Source of the DNA: an uncultured Chitinophagaceae bacterium
Lineage (GTDB): Bacteria > Bacteroidota > Bacteroidia > Chitinophagales > Chitinophagaceae
Assembly (NCBI GenBank): GCA_903884185.1
Contig: CAISDV010000090.1
Coordinates: forward strand, 1 to 64,000
DNA: 64,000 bases
Direction: 5' to 3'
The notes below the pieces were generated by a model. The model ran no database searches. It was not told the DNA's origin and was given only the letters and a program-made list of their open reading frames with translations. The translations under genes and the position numbers were made by a program. Shown here piece by piece: positions 50,399 to 58,749 of this stretch; positions within the stretch are counted from its first letter, which is position 1; the number at the start of each line of letters is the position of its first letter.

Positions 50399-51157
50399 AT
50401 GCCACCCGAAGAAAGCAAACCAGTAACACCATTACCCGAAAGGATCATTCCCGCCAAAGAACAGGTGTATTTAGATGGGCCCAAACCAAGGATGTACGAA
50501 TTGGGTTTTGCATGGAAAGTATTCAGACAATTTATTCATGGGTTCCGGGTATTGCATTTTGTAGGGCCTTGTGTTACTGTATTTGGGAGCGCAAGGTTTA
50601 AAGAAGGGCATCCTTATTATGAAGCCGCAAGAGAAATAGGCAAGCAGATAGCCGAAGCAGGATTCACCACTATGACGGGTGGAGGACCGGGGATCATGGA
50701 AGCAGCCAACAGGGGCGCATTCGAAAATGGCGGACAATCAGTGGGATGTAATATCAAATTGCCATTTGAGCAGAAACCCAATCCTTATGTAAATACCAGT
50801 GTTACTTTCGATCATTTTTTTGTGAGGAAGACGATGCTGCTAAAATATTCATATGCATTTATCATCATGCCCGGAGGATTTGGAACGATGGATGAATTCT
50901 TTGAAACACTCACTTTGATACAAACAAAGACGATGACCGGTTTCCCGATGGTAATATTTGGAAAAGAAATTCATCAACCTTTAATGGATATGATCAGGCG
51001 TATGGTAAAAGAAGAAACGATCTCCGAAGAAGATCTGAAACTGGTTTTGGTGACAGATGATCCTGCAGAAGCAATGGAGCATATCCGCACTTATGTAAGA
51101 AAGAATTTTACAGTAAAGCCAAGAAGAAGGATCTGGTGGTTGTTTGAAAAAAGGTAG
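50399..51157 (+). CDS. TIGR00730 (LOG) family protein
   Basis: 252 residues of the LOG (lysine decarboxylase-like) family. The active-site motif GGGPGIMEAANRGAF is near 100-114 and PGGFGTMDEFFETL is near 160-173. Most bacterial members are cytokinin riboside 5'-monophosphate phosphoribohydrolases or related nucleotide-cleaving enzymes in the cytoplasm. Its N-terminal extension (about 60 residues) is longer than usual and may be linker-like. It is convergent with the methionine synthase gene, 3 bases apart. Confidence 0.9.
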   Translation: MPPEESKPVTPLPERIIPAKEQVYLDGPKPRMYELGFAWKVFRQFIHGFRVLHFVGPCVTVFGSARFKEGHPYYEAAREIGKQIAEAGFTTMTGGGPGIMEAANRGAFENGGQSVGCNIKLPFEQKPNPYVNTSVTFDHFFVRKTMLLKYSYAFIIMPGGFGTMDEFFETLTLIQTKTMTGFPMVIFGKEIHQPLMDMIRRMVKEETISEEDLKLVLVTDDPAEAMEHIRTYVRKNFTVKPRRRIWWLFEKR

Positions 51158-51160
51158 TAG

Positions 51161-53878
51161 TTACTCTAAATTCTGCCCCAGCCATCTTTCCAATTCTTCG
51201 ATAGGCATCTCTTTTCTTTTAGCGTAAACTTCTAACTGATCGCGTGTAATTTTTCCCACACCATAATACTGGCTTTGCGGATGAGAAAAATACCAACCAC
51301 ACACAGAAGACGCGGGATACATGGCCAATGATTCTGTCAATTGAATACCGATGGCTTTATTAGCATCCAGCAGATCAAACAATTTATATTTCTCCGTATG
51401 ATCAGGGCAAGCGGGATAACCCGGTGCCGGGCGAATGCCTGTATATTTTTCTTTGATCAGGTCGTCATTGCTTAATTGTTCTTCTTTATCATACCCCCAG
51501 AACTCCATCCTGGTGCGCTTGTGCAATACCTCTGCAAACGCTTCTGCCAATCGGTCTGCCAAAGCTTGCAACATGATCTTGTTATAATCGTCTAGTTGCG
51601 CTTCAAATGCTTTGATATGCTTTTCAATACCATGAATGGTTACAGCAAACGCCCCAATATGATCTTTGAGGTTTGCAGATTTGGGTGCGATAAAATCTGC
51701 GAGAGAAAGATTGGGCTGACCAGGAGCTTTTTTTATTTGCTGACGGAGGGAAGAAAGTTTAATGGGCGAAGATGGTGTAGTAACATAGATATCATCACCA
51801 TCACTTGCCGCTTCCCAGAAACCGATGGTTCCCTTCGCCACCAGCCATTTTTCGGATATGATCTTATCTAATAATTTATTGGCGTCGTTAAATAGTTTTG
51901 TTGCTTCTGCACCAACTTTCACATCTTGAAGAATGTCCGGAAAATTGCCATGCATTTCCCATGCAATAAAGAATGGTTTCCAGTCGATGTATTCCCTGAT
52001 CTCCGCCAGGCTATAATCTTCAAATACTTTTGTGCCGGTGAAAACAGGCGTAACGGGTTTATAATTTGCCCAGTCGATCTTTGTTTTGTTTTGCAATGCC
52101 TCTGCGTACGACAAATAAACTTTACTGCTTTTCTTATTATCGAAATTTGTTTTCAGGGTATCATATTCTGTTTTCACTGTATCCAAAAACCCAGTCTTCT
52201 GTTCTTTGCTTAATAATGATCCGGCAACAGTTACACTGCGTGAGGCATCCAATACATGCACTACACCCATATCATATTGCGGGGCAATCTTTACTGCTGT
52301 ATGTATGCGGGAAGTGGTAGCGCCGCCAATCATCAAAGGCTGCAACATATTACGGCGCTTCATTTCTTTGGCAATATGCACCATCTCATCTAAGGAAGGA
52401 GTGATCAATCCACTCAATCCAATGATGTCTGCTTTTTCTTTGATGGCGCTGTCTAATATTTTATCGGTGGGAACCATCACGCCCAAATCAACTATATCAT
52501 ATCCATTACATCCCAATACTACACCCACTATGTTCTTACCAATATCATGTACATCGCCTTTTACCGTTGCCAGTAATATTTTTGCTGCACCTGCACCTTC
52601 TTCGTTTTTGGTACCTGCGGCTTCATGTGCCAGTCGGCGTTTTTCTTTTCCTGCTTCGATAAAAGGGGTGAGGACGGCCACACTCTTTTTCATTACCCTG
52701 GCGCTTTTCACCACCTGAGGTAAAAACATCTTGCCTGCGCCAAACAGGTCGCCCACCACATTCATTCCGTCCATCAAAGGGCCTTCAATCACATCTAATG
52801 GCTTTGGATATTTCAACCTTGCTTCTTCTGTATCTGCGTCAATATAATCCGTGATCCCATTTACGAGTGAATGTTTCAGCCGTTCTTCCACACTGGTATT
52901 GCGCCATGCTTCATCCCTTACTTCTACTTTGCCTTTTGCTTTTACGGTTTCAGCAAATACGATCAACTTTTCTGTGGCTTCATTGTTATCGTTATTCCTG
53001 TTCAGGATCACATCTTCGCAGAGTTGCTTTAGTGTTGGCTCTATCTCATCGTACACAACCAGCTGGCCTGCATTTACAATACCCATATCCATCCCGGCTT
53101 TGATGGCATAGTAAAGAAATACAGAGTGAATTGCTTCGCGGACGTGTTCATTGCCGCGAAAAGAAAAAGATACATTGGAAACCCCGCCACTCACTTTGGT
53201 TAATGGCATTAATTGTTTGATCTCTTTGGTAGCTTCAATAAAATCAACGGCATAATTATTATGTTCTTCGATGCCGGTGGCGATAGCAAAAATGTTTGGA
53301 TCGAAAATAATGTCCTGCGGATCAAATCCAACTTTCTCTGTTAATCTTTTATATGCCCTGTGGCAGATATCTACTTTTCTTTTTTTAGTATCCGCTTGCC
53401 CAACTTCGTCAAATGCCATCACGATCACCGCGGCGCCAAAGTCTTTGCAGATCAATGCCTGTGCAATAAATTTTTCTTCTCCTTCTTTCATGGAGATGGA
53501 GTTCACAATACATCTTCCCTGCACACATTTCAATCCCGCTTCAATGATCTCGAATTTAGAAGAGTCGATCATGACCGGGATCTTTGCAATGTCCGGTTCG
53601 CTTTGTAAAAGGTTGATGAAAGTGGTCATTGCCTGTACGCCTTCCAGCATGGCATCATCCATGTTCACGTCCAGTATCTGTGCACCGCTTTCTACCTGCT
53701 GCCTCGCAACGCTCAATGCTTCTTCGTATTGATTATCGCGGATGAGGCGTGCAAATTTTTTGGAACCTGTTACATTGGTTCGTTCGCCAACGTTCACGAA
53801 ATTCATTTCGGGGCGAATGATCAATGGCTCAAGTCCGGATAAGCGTAGAAAGGGTTGTATGGTCGTGTTGGAACTCAT
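51161..53878 (-). CDS. metH: Methionine synthase, pterin/cobalamin/activation part of split MetH
   Basis: 905 residues. It lacks the N-terminal homocysteine-binding domain, which is encoded separately at 53894-54931. Domains in order: pterin-binding ([18 protein letters not shown]), cobalamin-binding cap, B12-binding ([20 protein letters not shown], the His that binds cobalt), then the AdoMet-activation domain ([20 protein letters not shown]). It should methylate homocysteine with B12 bound here and the first domain on the partner. The C-terminal end is complete. The start is 15 bases after the partner's stop, so they are co-transcribed. Confidence 0.94.
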   Translation of the reverse strand: MSSNTTIQPFLRLSGLEPLIIRPEMNFVNVGERTNVTGSKKFARLIRDNQYEEALSVARQQVESGAQILDVNMDDAMLEGVQAMTTFINLLQSEPDIAKIPVMIDSSKFEIIEAGLKCVQGRCIVNSISMKEGEEKFIAQALICKDFGAAVIVMAFDEVGQADTKKRKVDICHRAYKRLTEKVGFDPQDIIFDPNIFAIATGIEEHNNYAVDFIEATKEIKQLMPLTKVSGGVSNVSFSFRGNEHVREAIHSVFLYYAIKAGMDMGIVNAGQLVVYDEIEPTLKQLCEDVILNRNNDNNEATEKLIVFAETVKAKGKVEVRDEAWRNTSVEERLKHSLVNGITDYIDADTEEARLKYPKPLDVIEGPLMDGMNVVGDLFGAGKMFLPQVVKSARVMKKSVAVLTPFIEAGKEKRRLAHEAAGTKNEEGAGAAKILLATVKGDVHDIGKNIVGVVLGCNGYDIVDLGVMVPTDKILDSAIKEKADIIGLSGLITPSLDEMVHIAKEMKRRNMLQPLMIGGATTSRIHTAVKIAPQYDMGVVHVLDASRSVTVAGSLLSKEQKTGFLDTVKTEYDTLKTNFDNKKSSKVYLSYAEALQNKTKIDWANYKPVTPVFTGTKVFEDYSLAEIREYIDWKPFFIAWEMHGNFPDILQDVKVGAEATKLFNDANKLLDKIISEKWLVAKGTIGFWEAASDGDDIYVTTPSSPIKLSSLRQQIKKAPGQPNLSLADFIAPKSANLKDHIGAFAVTIHGIEKHIKAFEAQLDDYNKIMLQALADRLAEAFAEVLHKRTRMEFWGYDKEEQLSNDDLIKEKYTGIRPAPGYPACPDHTEKYKLFDLLDANKAIGIQLTESLAMYPASSVCGWYFSHPQSQYYGVGKITRDQLEVYAKRKEMPIEELERWLGQNLE

Positions 53879-53893
53879 GTTTATTTTTTCGTT

Positions 53894-54931
53894 CTATGCC
53901 AGTTCAGTTTCTACAACAGGTAATTCCCTTGGCTGGAAATTTTTTACTGCGTCGGCAATATGTTTAATATGATCAGGCGTGGTGCCGCAGCAGCCACCTA
54001 CAATATTTACAAATCCCTGTCTTGCCCATTCTTCAATAAATCCCGCTGTCTGGTGCGGATGCTCATCATATTCCCCCATGGCATTTGGCAATCCTGCATT
54101 GGGATAGGCTGATGTGTAGCAGCCTGCAATGGTGCTCAGCTCTTCAATATGGCTACGCATTTCTGCTGCGCCCAAAGCACAGTTCAATCCAACGCTCAAA
54201 GGTTTTGCGTGCATGATGGAAGTATAAAATGCTTCCAGTGTTTGCCCACTTAAAGTACGGCCGCTTGCATCAGTGATAGTGCCACTGATCATCACAGGAA
54301 GCTCTTCGTGTTTTGTATCCCTGAAATATTTTTTAATAGCGAAGATGGCAGCTTTTGCATTGAGTGTATCAAAGATGGTCTCTACTAGCAAGATATCTAC
54401 TCCGCCATCTACCAATCCGCTTACCTGTTCATAATAAGCTGCTACCACTTCATCAAATGTAACGGCACGGTAGCCGGGATTGTTTACATCAGGTGAGAGG
54501 CTGAGTGTTTTGTTGAGTGGGCCGATGGCGCCGGCTACGAAACGTGGGCTTGCCCCTCTCCCCTGGAGAGGGGTTGGGGGTGAGGTCAAAAATTTATCTA
54601 TAGCATTTCGTGCACATTTTGCAGAAGCTACATTTAGTTCATAGGCTATCGACTGCAAACCATAATCAGCCTGTGCAATAACGGTACTGCTGAAAGTATT
54701 GGTTTCAATAATATCTGCGCCGGCTTCAAGGTATTCTTTGTGGATGCCTTCAATGATATGTGGCTGGGTAATGCTCAGCAGGTCATTATTTCCTTTCAGG
54801 TCTGATGGCCAGTCTTTGAATCTTTCACCACGATAATCTGCTTCGGTCAGTTTGTGACGCTGGATCATGGTACCCATAGCTCCATCTATAACCAGGATGC
54901 GTTCGCGTAAACAATCTTGTATCTTTTTCAT
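53894..54931 (-). CDS. Homocysteine S-methyltransferase part of split MetH, with an internal repeat
   Basis: 345 residues from the ATG at 54931; a GTG three bases upstream also fits. This is the Zn-dependent homocysteine-binding domain: [13 protein letters not shown] at the start, and zinc ligands C251 (GLNCALG), C314 and C315 ([10 protein letters not shown]). Between about 116 and 130 it carries an extra segment, [16 protein letters not shown], which is a translation of a GAGAGGGG palindromic repeat at 54552-54587. That segment is in frame and the domain core around it is intact. It is the first gene of the two-part metH operon. Confidence 0.93.
   Translation of the reverse strand: MKKIQDCLRERILVIDGAMGTMIQRHKLTEADYRGERFKDWPSDLKGNNDLLSITQPHIIEGIHKEYLEAGADIIETNTFSSTVIAQADYGLQSIAYELNVASAKCARNAIDKFLTSPPTPLQGRGASPRFVAGAIGPLNKTLSLSPDVNNPGYRAVTFDEVVAAYYEQVSGLVDGGVDILLVETIFDTLNAKAAIFAIKKYFRDTKHEELPVMISGTITDASGRTLSGQTLEAFYTSIMHAKPLSVGLNCALGAAEMRSHIEELSTIAGCYTSAYPNAGLPNAMGEYDEHPHQTAGFIEEWARQGFVNIVGGCCGTTPDHIKHIADAVKNFQPRELPVVETELA
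54552..54587. repeat. Dispersed palindromic repeat inside the coding region of metH part 1
   Basis: CCCCTCTCCCCTGGAGAGGG, then GTTGGGGGTGAGG, forming a 9-bp stem (CCCCTCTCC with GGAGAGGGG). It is 36 bases, a multiple of three, and leaves the frame open. Such CCCCTCTCC...GGAGAGGGG elements are common in Bacteroidota intergenic regions. Confidence 0.7.
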
Positions 54932-55050
54932 CACTGAATTTTTATGTTGTCACCATTGACTGAAATGCTGAAAATTGTTTTGGCGCACAAGTGAGTGACA
55001 CAACGAAGATGCCATAAGCACTACGGCTGATCAAACAAATCAACTAAACT

Positions 55051-55123
55051 TAATAAACGTTGGGAGAGTAAAATAGATAAACCCGCTTAACGTTTATTAG
55101 TTCGAGTTTGAGACAGGCCGAAC
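55051..55123 (-). promoter_or_regulatory. Structured 5' leader of the metH operon (candidate riboswitch or operator)
   Basis: On the minus strand the leader has a small hairpin GTTCG-N14-CGAAC (55100-55123) then an 11-bp perfect inverted pair, TAATAAACGTT and AACGTTTATTA (55051-55061 and 55089-55099), with a 27-base loop. It does not contain the classic SAM-I core (GAGGGA...) or cobalamin-riboswitch sequences that I recognise. It could be an uncharacterised RNA or a DNA operator. Confidence 0.5.
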
Positions 55124-55151
55124 AATAAACAAATCTGCCTTGATGACGGTG

Positions 55152-55182
55152 TAAAGATAGTTGTCTGGTTGGTTATAGCAAA
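55152..55182 (-). promoter_or_regulatory. Candidate promoter of the metH operon
   Basis: Minus-strand TTTG (55179-55182), 19 bases, then TATCTTTA (55152-55159), one mismatch from TAnnTTTG. It would give a leader of about 215 bases containing the hairpins at 55051-55123. Confidence 0.4.
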
Positions 55183-55196
55183 ATAACTCCGTTGGG

Positions 55197-55258
55197 GTTA
55201 CTGGTTGCTAGTTTCTAGTTACAAGTTGTATAACCAGTAACCAGCAACTAGTAACTCA
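55197..55258. repeat. Imperfect inverted repeat, GTTACTGGTTGCTAGT family
   Basis: GTTACTGGTTGCTAGTTTCT on the left and AACCAGTAACCAGCAACTAG on the right can fold with a few mismatches. It lies between YceI and metH and could also act as a terminator-like stem. Confidence 0.5.
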
Positions 55259-55261
55259 ACT

Positions 55262-55795
55262 TTATTGGTAATGACAACTTACTGTGATCGTTACGCCTTT
55301 GGTAACAGGCCTTGACAATCCACCCATAATATTGAATTGCTCGAGTTTGATACCAAACTTGCCTTCGGCGATGGGTTTGCCGCCTTTGATGGTAATGGTT
55401 CCTTTAGAGGTGATGCTCTGCTTAACACCATGCATGGTAAGATCGCCTTTAACTGTTACAGGATAAATGCCGTCTTTTGCAAAATTGACCTCTTTGATAT
55501 TTTCGATAGTGCCCTTGAAATCTGAACGTGGGAATTTATTACTTTCTATATAGGAGTTATTGAAATGATCCTGCATCTCCTGGCTGCTAAATCGCAAGCC
55601 TTTAATAAGCAGGCTGAAGGTAATTTGACCGTTAGGCGCCAATTGGCTGGTAACCTCATTGTTTGTGGCGTTGATATCATCATCATCAATAGCCACCAGG
55701 CTTATCTTGGCATTACGGGTAACATAAGTTTTTTGGCCAATGGTAATACCAGAGAAAAAAAAGATGCCTGCAAGAAATAATATAAATGCTTTCAT
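55262..55795 (-). CDS. YceI family periplasmic protein
   Basis: 177 residues with a signal peptide (MKAFILFLAGIFFFSGITIG). The YceI fold is a lipocalin-like beta-barrel that binds isoprenoids or similar. Visible YceI motifs are FSLLIKGLRF, SDFKGTIENI, YPVTVKGDLTMHGVKQ and KFGIKLEQFNIMGGL. It should be soluble in the periplasm. It lies between metH and the PLD-N/OB protein on the minus strand. The ligand is unknown. Confidence 0.88.
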   Translation of the reverse strand: MKAFILFLAGIFFFSGITIGQKTYVTRNAKISLVAIDDDDINATNNEVTSQLAPNGQITFSLLIKGLRFSSQEMQDHFNNSYIESNKFPRSDFKGTIENIKEVNFAKDGIYPVTVKGDLTMHGVKQSITSKGTITIKGGKPIAEGKFGIKLEQFNIMGGLSRPVTKGVTITVSCHYQ

Positions 55796-55814
55796 TTTTA
55801 TGCTTCTTTAAAAA

Positions 55815-56414
55815 TTACTTTACCAAAACCCCTTCATTGATCACAACGTCATTGTCGGGAATATAACCCGTGCAAATTCCCTTGAATGTGATCTTGTCAC
55901 CGGCCTTTAATGTGCCCGGGTTTGTTTTAAAAGTGCAGTTGATCACAAAAATGGGATCACTGGTCTTAAAATTCACCACTACACTGCTGTCCTGGTTAAC
56001 AGACACGTCAGAGACCTCACCGTTTAATTGAACGGCTTTATTTAAGTATTTTTTATTCCCATCGGCTTCGTTGGCTTTGAAATCATCATATATTTTTTGC
56101 GCGGTGATAACAATTCCCTCCTCTTTGGTCACATCTCGGTGAGGTTTATTATACACGAGATAAGCATTTATTCCCAGTGCAACAATGGCAAGGATGCCAA
56201 CAAAGAAAAGTAGTTTCGATTTTTTAAAATTTACCAGGGCGTAAACCAATACTCCAATAAACGGGAAAAGGAATAACAATAGTGTCCATGTTACTTTTGT
56301 GCCACTCGAGATATCTGTTCTTCTGAAAAGGTGCACCAAAAAATAAATGAAAACAATACGCCAGATAGCCGCTGTCCATATAAATTCAGCAAATATGCTT
56401 GTTAATAATTCCAT
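55815..56414 (-). CDS. Membrane protein with PLDc_N helices and an OB-fold (tRNA_anti-like) domain
   Basis: 199 residues from the ATG at 56414; a longer frame to 56471 begins in a repeat and is unlikely. Two N-terminal membrane helices (WRIVFIYFLVHLF and VTWTLLLFLFPFIGVLVYAL) match the phospholipase D N-terminal type, followed by another helix (LFFVGILAIVALGINAYLVY). The C-terminal half has OB-fold-like strands (VQLNGEVSDVSVNQDSSVVV, ITFKGICTGY). It sits in the inner membrane with its OB-fold likely outside. Role unknown. Confidence 0.76.
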   Translation of the reverse strand: MELLTSIFAEFIWTAAIWRIVFIYFLVHLFRRTDISSGTKVTWTLLLFLFPFIGVLVYALVNFKKSKLLFFVGILAIVALGINAYLVYNKPHRDVTKEEGIVITAQKIYDDFKANEADGNKKYLNKAVQLNGEVSDVSVNQDSSVVVNFKTSDPIFVINCTFKTNPGTLKAGDKITFKGICTGYIPDNDVVINEGVLVK

Positions 56415-56454
56415 ATTGTATAGTTGAATTGAAGAGCAAATTACTGCTATTTTT

Positions 56455-56542
56455 TTCACGCAAAGAGGCAAAGTTTTATAAGGCGCAAAGAATTTCTAAG
56501 GGTTTGGTTTTCCCTCTGTGTTTCTGTGCCTCTGTGGCAAAG
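56455..56542. repeat. Dispersed inverted repeat, CGCAAAGRCGC family (copy 3)
   Basis: TTCACGCAAAGAGGC, then GGCGCAAAG, and at the right end CTGTGCCTCTGTGGCAAAG. It is between the PLD-N/OB and recR genes. A fragment of the same family occurs near 57204-57245. Confidence 0.7.
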
Positions 56543-56548
56543 ATGAAA

Positions 56549-57163
56549 TCATTTTACGTACTGTTGTACCGGAAGCCTGTTAGCGATGCTGCGGGCAAGC
56601 GTCATCTCGTCTGCATATTCCAGTTCACCACCAAAAGCGATACCTCTTGCAATGGTAGTAATGCGGCATGACAGGTGCGCTGTTTTCTTCTGGATATAAT
56701 AGATCGTAGTATCGCCCTGGATATTTGGACTGAGTGCAAAAAGTAATTCTTCCGTTTCTTCTTTTTCAATTCTCTGAACAAGTGAACCAATGGCCAATTG
56801 TTCCGGACCAACACCATCCAGCGGGGAAATGATCCCACCCAAAACATGATAAGTGCCGTTGTATTGTTGTGTGCTTTCTATCGCTATCACATCACGGATA
56901 TTTTCCACCACGCAGATCATTCGCTGGTTGCGCATGGAGTTGGCACAGGTACTGCAGATATCGCCATCACTGATATTGTGGCAACGCTGGCAGAATTTGA
57001 TATCTCTTCTAAGCTTGGCAATCGTCTCTCCAAAATGCTGTACATCACCCACATCCTGTTTCAGCAAATGCAACACCAGGCGCAATGCTGTCTTCTTCCC
57101 GATACCGGGCAGCCGGGTAAATTCGGCTACGGCATTTTCTAATAAGGAGGAGGGAAGTTGCAT
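56549..57163 (-). CDS. recR: Recombination mediator protein RecR
   Basis: 204 residues. RecR with RecO and RecF loads RecA on gapped DNA. The N-terminal helix-hairpin-helix (LARKTALRL near FTRLPGIGK) is followed by the zinc finger CQRCHNISDGDICSTC and the Toprim domain (CVVENIRDVIAIES to LGGIISPLDGVGP). The C-terminal part ends normally. The next gene downstream, across an intergenic CGCAAAG repeat, is the PLD-N/OB protein. Confidence 0.95.
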   Translation of the reverse strand: MQLPSSLLENAVAEFTRLPGIGKKTALRLVLHLLKQDVGDVQHFGETIAKLRRDIKFCQRCHNISDGDICSTCANSMRNQRMICVVENIRDVIAIESTQQYNGTYHVLGGIISPLDGVGPEQLAIGSLVQRIEKEETEELLFALSPNIQGDTTIYYIQKKTAHLSCRITTIARGIAFGGELEYADEMTLARSIANRLPVQQYVK

Positions 57164-57253
57164 GGGGTAAAGATAACAATATGCTTGAGAGAAATTGTAA
57201 GCAAATCATTCTTGCGCCTTTGCTCCTTAGTCCGCCGGTTGGCGGATGAAACC

Positions 57254-58678
57254 TTATAACACGATCTCCGTCTGTGTATCATCGTAATTCGCCTTTACAC
57301 TTAATTTCTTCGTTAATCGCAAAACGGTCTCGGGTTGTATTTTCTTCTTGAAATTTCCCGAATCCCAAATTCCATTTTTATTCTTATCGAATAATACCCT
57401 CATTTCATAATCACCAGGTGTATATAATCTCTTATTCACCATGGGCGTGGTAACAGGAATGGATTCAATGATAACATCATTCTGCACCAATTGCAAGACA
57501 GGGTTTTTTGAAAGATCGAGATTGGTAAAACGGATATGCACCGATCCATATTCCGATTCTCTTTTTGTTGAGAAGCGGATAGTATCTGCTTTTGTTAGCG
57601 TGGTGCCGGCGCTGTCGGCCACAGCATCTTTTCGCAGCAGCAAACGCAACTGCACATCTTCTTTCCAGTCGTATTGAACAAATATTTTTTTATTGCCGGT
57701 ATCCAGCGTCACTTTATAACCGGTAAGCGGCTGGTAATTGGTGTCGGTTAAAATGATCTTTGATGGATCAAATGATTTCAACTTGCGCGCAAACTCCAGC
57801 TGAAGAGTATGATTGAGCAGATCCTGCCGCCCATTCTCAAGGCTGGTAGCATACTTCAGGCGCTTATCATCCTTATTAGTAGTGGCTTTTGTTGGAGGAG
57901 GAGTTGGTGTACCAGCAGTGTTAGTGGCTGCTTTTCTCTTCGCTTCTTCATACGCATAAAATGTATCTACCGCTGCGCGCTTGCCTAAAACAACAAAATG
58001 ATCAAGGAATGCAAACATCAATGTGCTGTCGTCATATTTTTTTGCATAATTATTTTGCGGCAATACATACGCAGCAAACGTGCCTGCAGGCAGGTTCCGG
58101 AAAGTAAAGTTTCCCTTTCCGTCCAATGTAGTATAATAACGCGGGCGGCTTTTCATGATAGCAGTGTCGTCTGTATTTTTATGCAGCACTACTATCAATG
58201 TTGAATCTGCTTTACCGGTTTCGGCAAAAAACACTTTACCTGAATAAGTATTACTGTCAATGGTACTGCCTGTTGAAAACACATAATAAAAATTCTTCAC
58301 TGCATTTCCTTCATTCACATCTTTCAGGGAATTACCGAAATTTAGCGTGTAAGTAGTATTAGGTTCGAGAGAATCCCTCAGCCTGATATTAATGGTCTTT
58401 AATTTATACTCTATAATAGGCTGATTTTTTGGATAGGGCGATACAATCAGCGTCGTTTGCGCATCTTTAGCATCTATGTATTCATTAAAGGTCAGATTGA
58501 TTCGCGTGGTGTTCACGTTGTGCGCAGAATCTCTTGGCAGTGCCGAAAATAATCTTGGAGGAATAGAATCTCTTGGGCCACCACCAGGCGGAATAATATT
58601 GGCGCAGCCTGAACCGGATAGTTCGATGAACAAACAAATGATAGTGATATAACTGACCCAGCTAAAAAATCTTTTCAT
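57254..58678 (-). CDS. Lipoprotein with a bacterial Ig-like domain
   Basis: 474 residues with a signal sequence and lipobox near 27 (LSGSGC). The Big_5 / SbsA Ig-like domain is at about 35-130 (PPRLFSALPRDSAHNVNTTRINLTFNEYIDA). Later strands (DSNTYSGKVFFAETGKADST) resemble a carboxypeptidase regulatory-like domain, and the end has EMRVLFDKNKNGIWDSG. It should be on the cell surface or periplasmic face. A Thr/Pro/Ala-rich linker is at about 250-270. Function unknown. Confidence 0.78.
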   Translation of the reverse strand: MKRFFSWVSYITIICLFIELSGSGCANIIPPGGGPRDSIPPRLFSALPRDSAHNVNTTRINLTFNEYIDAKDAQTTLIVSPYPKNQPIIEYKLKTINIRLRDSLEPNTTYTLNFGNSLKDVNEGNAVKNFYYVFSTGSTIDSNTYSGKVFFAETGKADSTLIVVLHKNTDDTAIMKSRPRYYTTLDGKGNFTFRNLPAGTFAAYVLPQNNYAKKYDDSTLMFAFLDHFVVLGKRAAVDTFYAYEEAKRKAATNTAGTPTPPPTKATTNKDDKRLKYATSLENGRQDLLNHTLQLEFARKLKSFDPSKIILTDTNYQPLTGYKVTLDTGNKKIFVQYDWKEDVQLRLLLRKDAVADSAGTTLTKADTIRFSTKRESEYGSVHIRFTNLDLSKNPVLQLVQNDVIIESIPVTTPMVNKRLYTPGDYEMRVLFDKNKNGIWDSGNFKKKIQPETVLRLTKKLSVKANYDDTQTEIVL

Positions 58679-58749
58679 GCGCGGTTGAAAATATATGCAA
58701 ACATAACGGCTTCCTGTTTTGGAAGGTCAGGGCAAGTCATAAGAATCAC

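Noticed and set aside
52206-53732. Long plus-strand frames opposite methionine synthase
   Set aside because: The minus-strand gene has all MetH domains; the opposite frames are composition-driven shadows.
55051-55182. metH leader considered as a SAM-I or cobalamin riboswitch
   Set aside because: The known conserved cores are not visible, so it is reported only as an uncharacterised structured leader.
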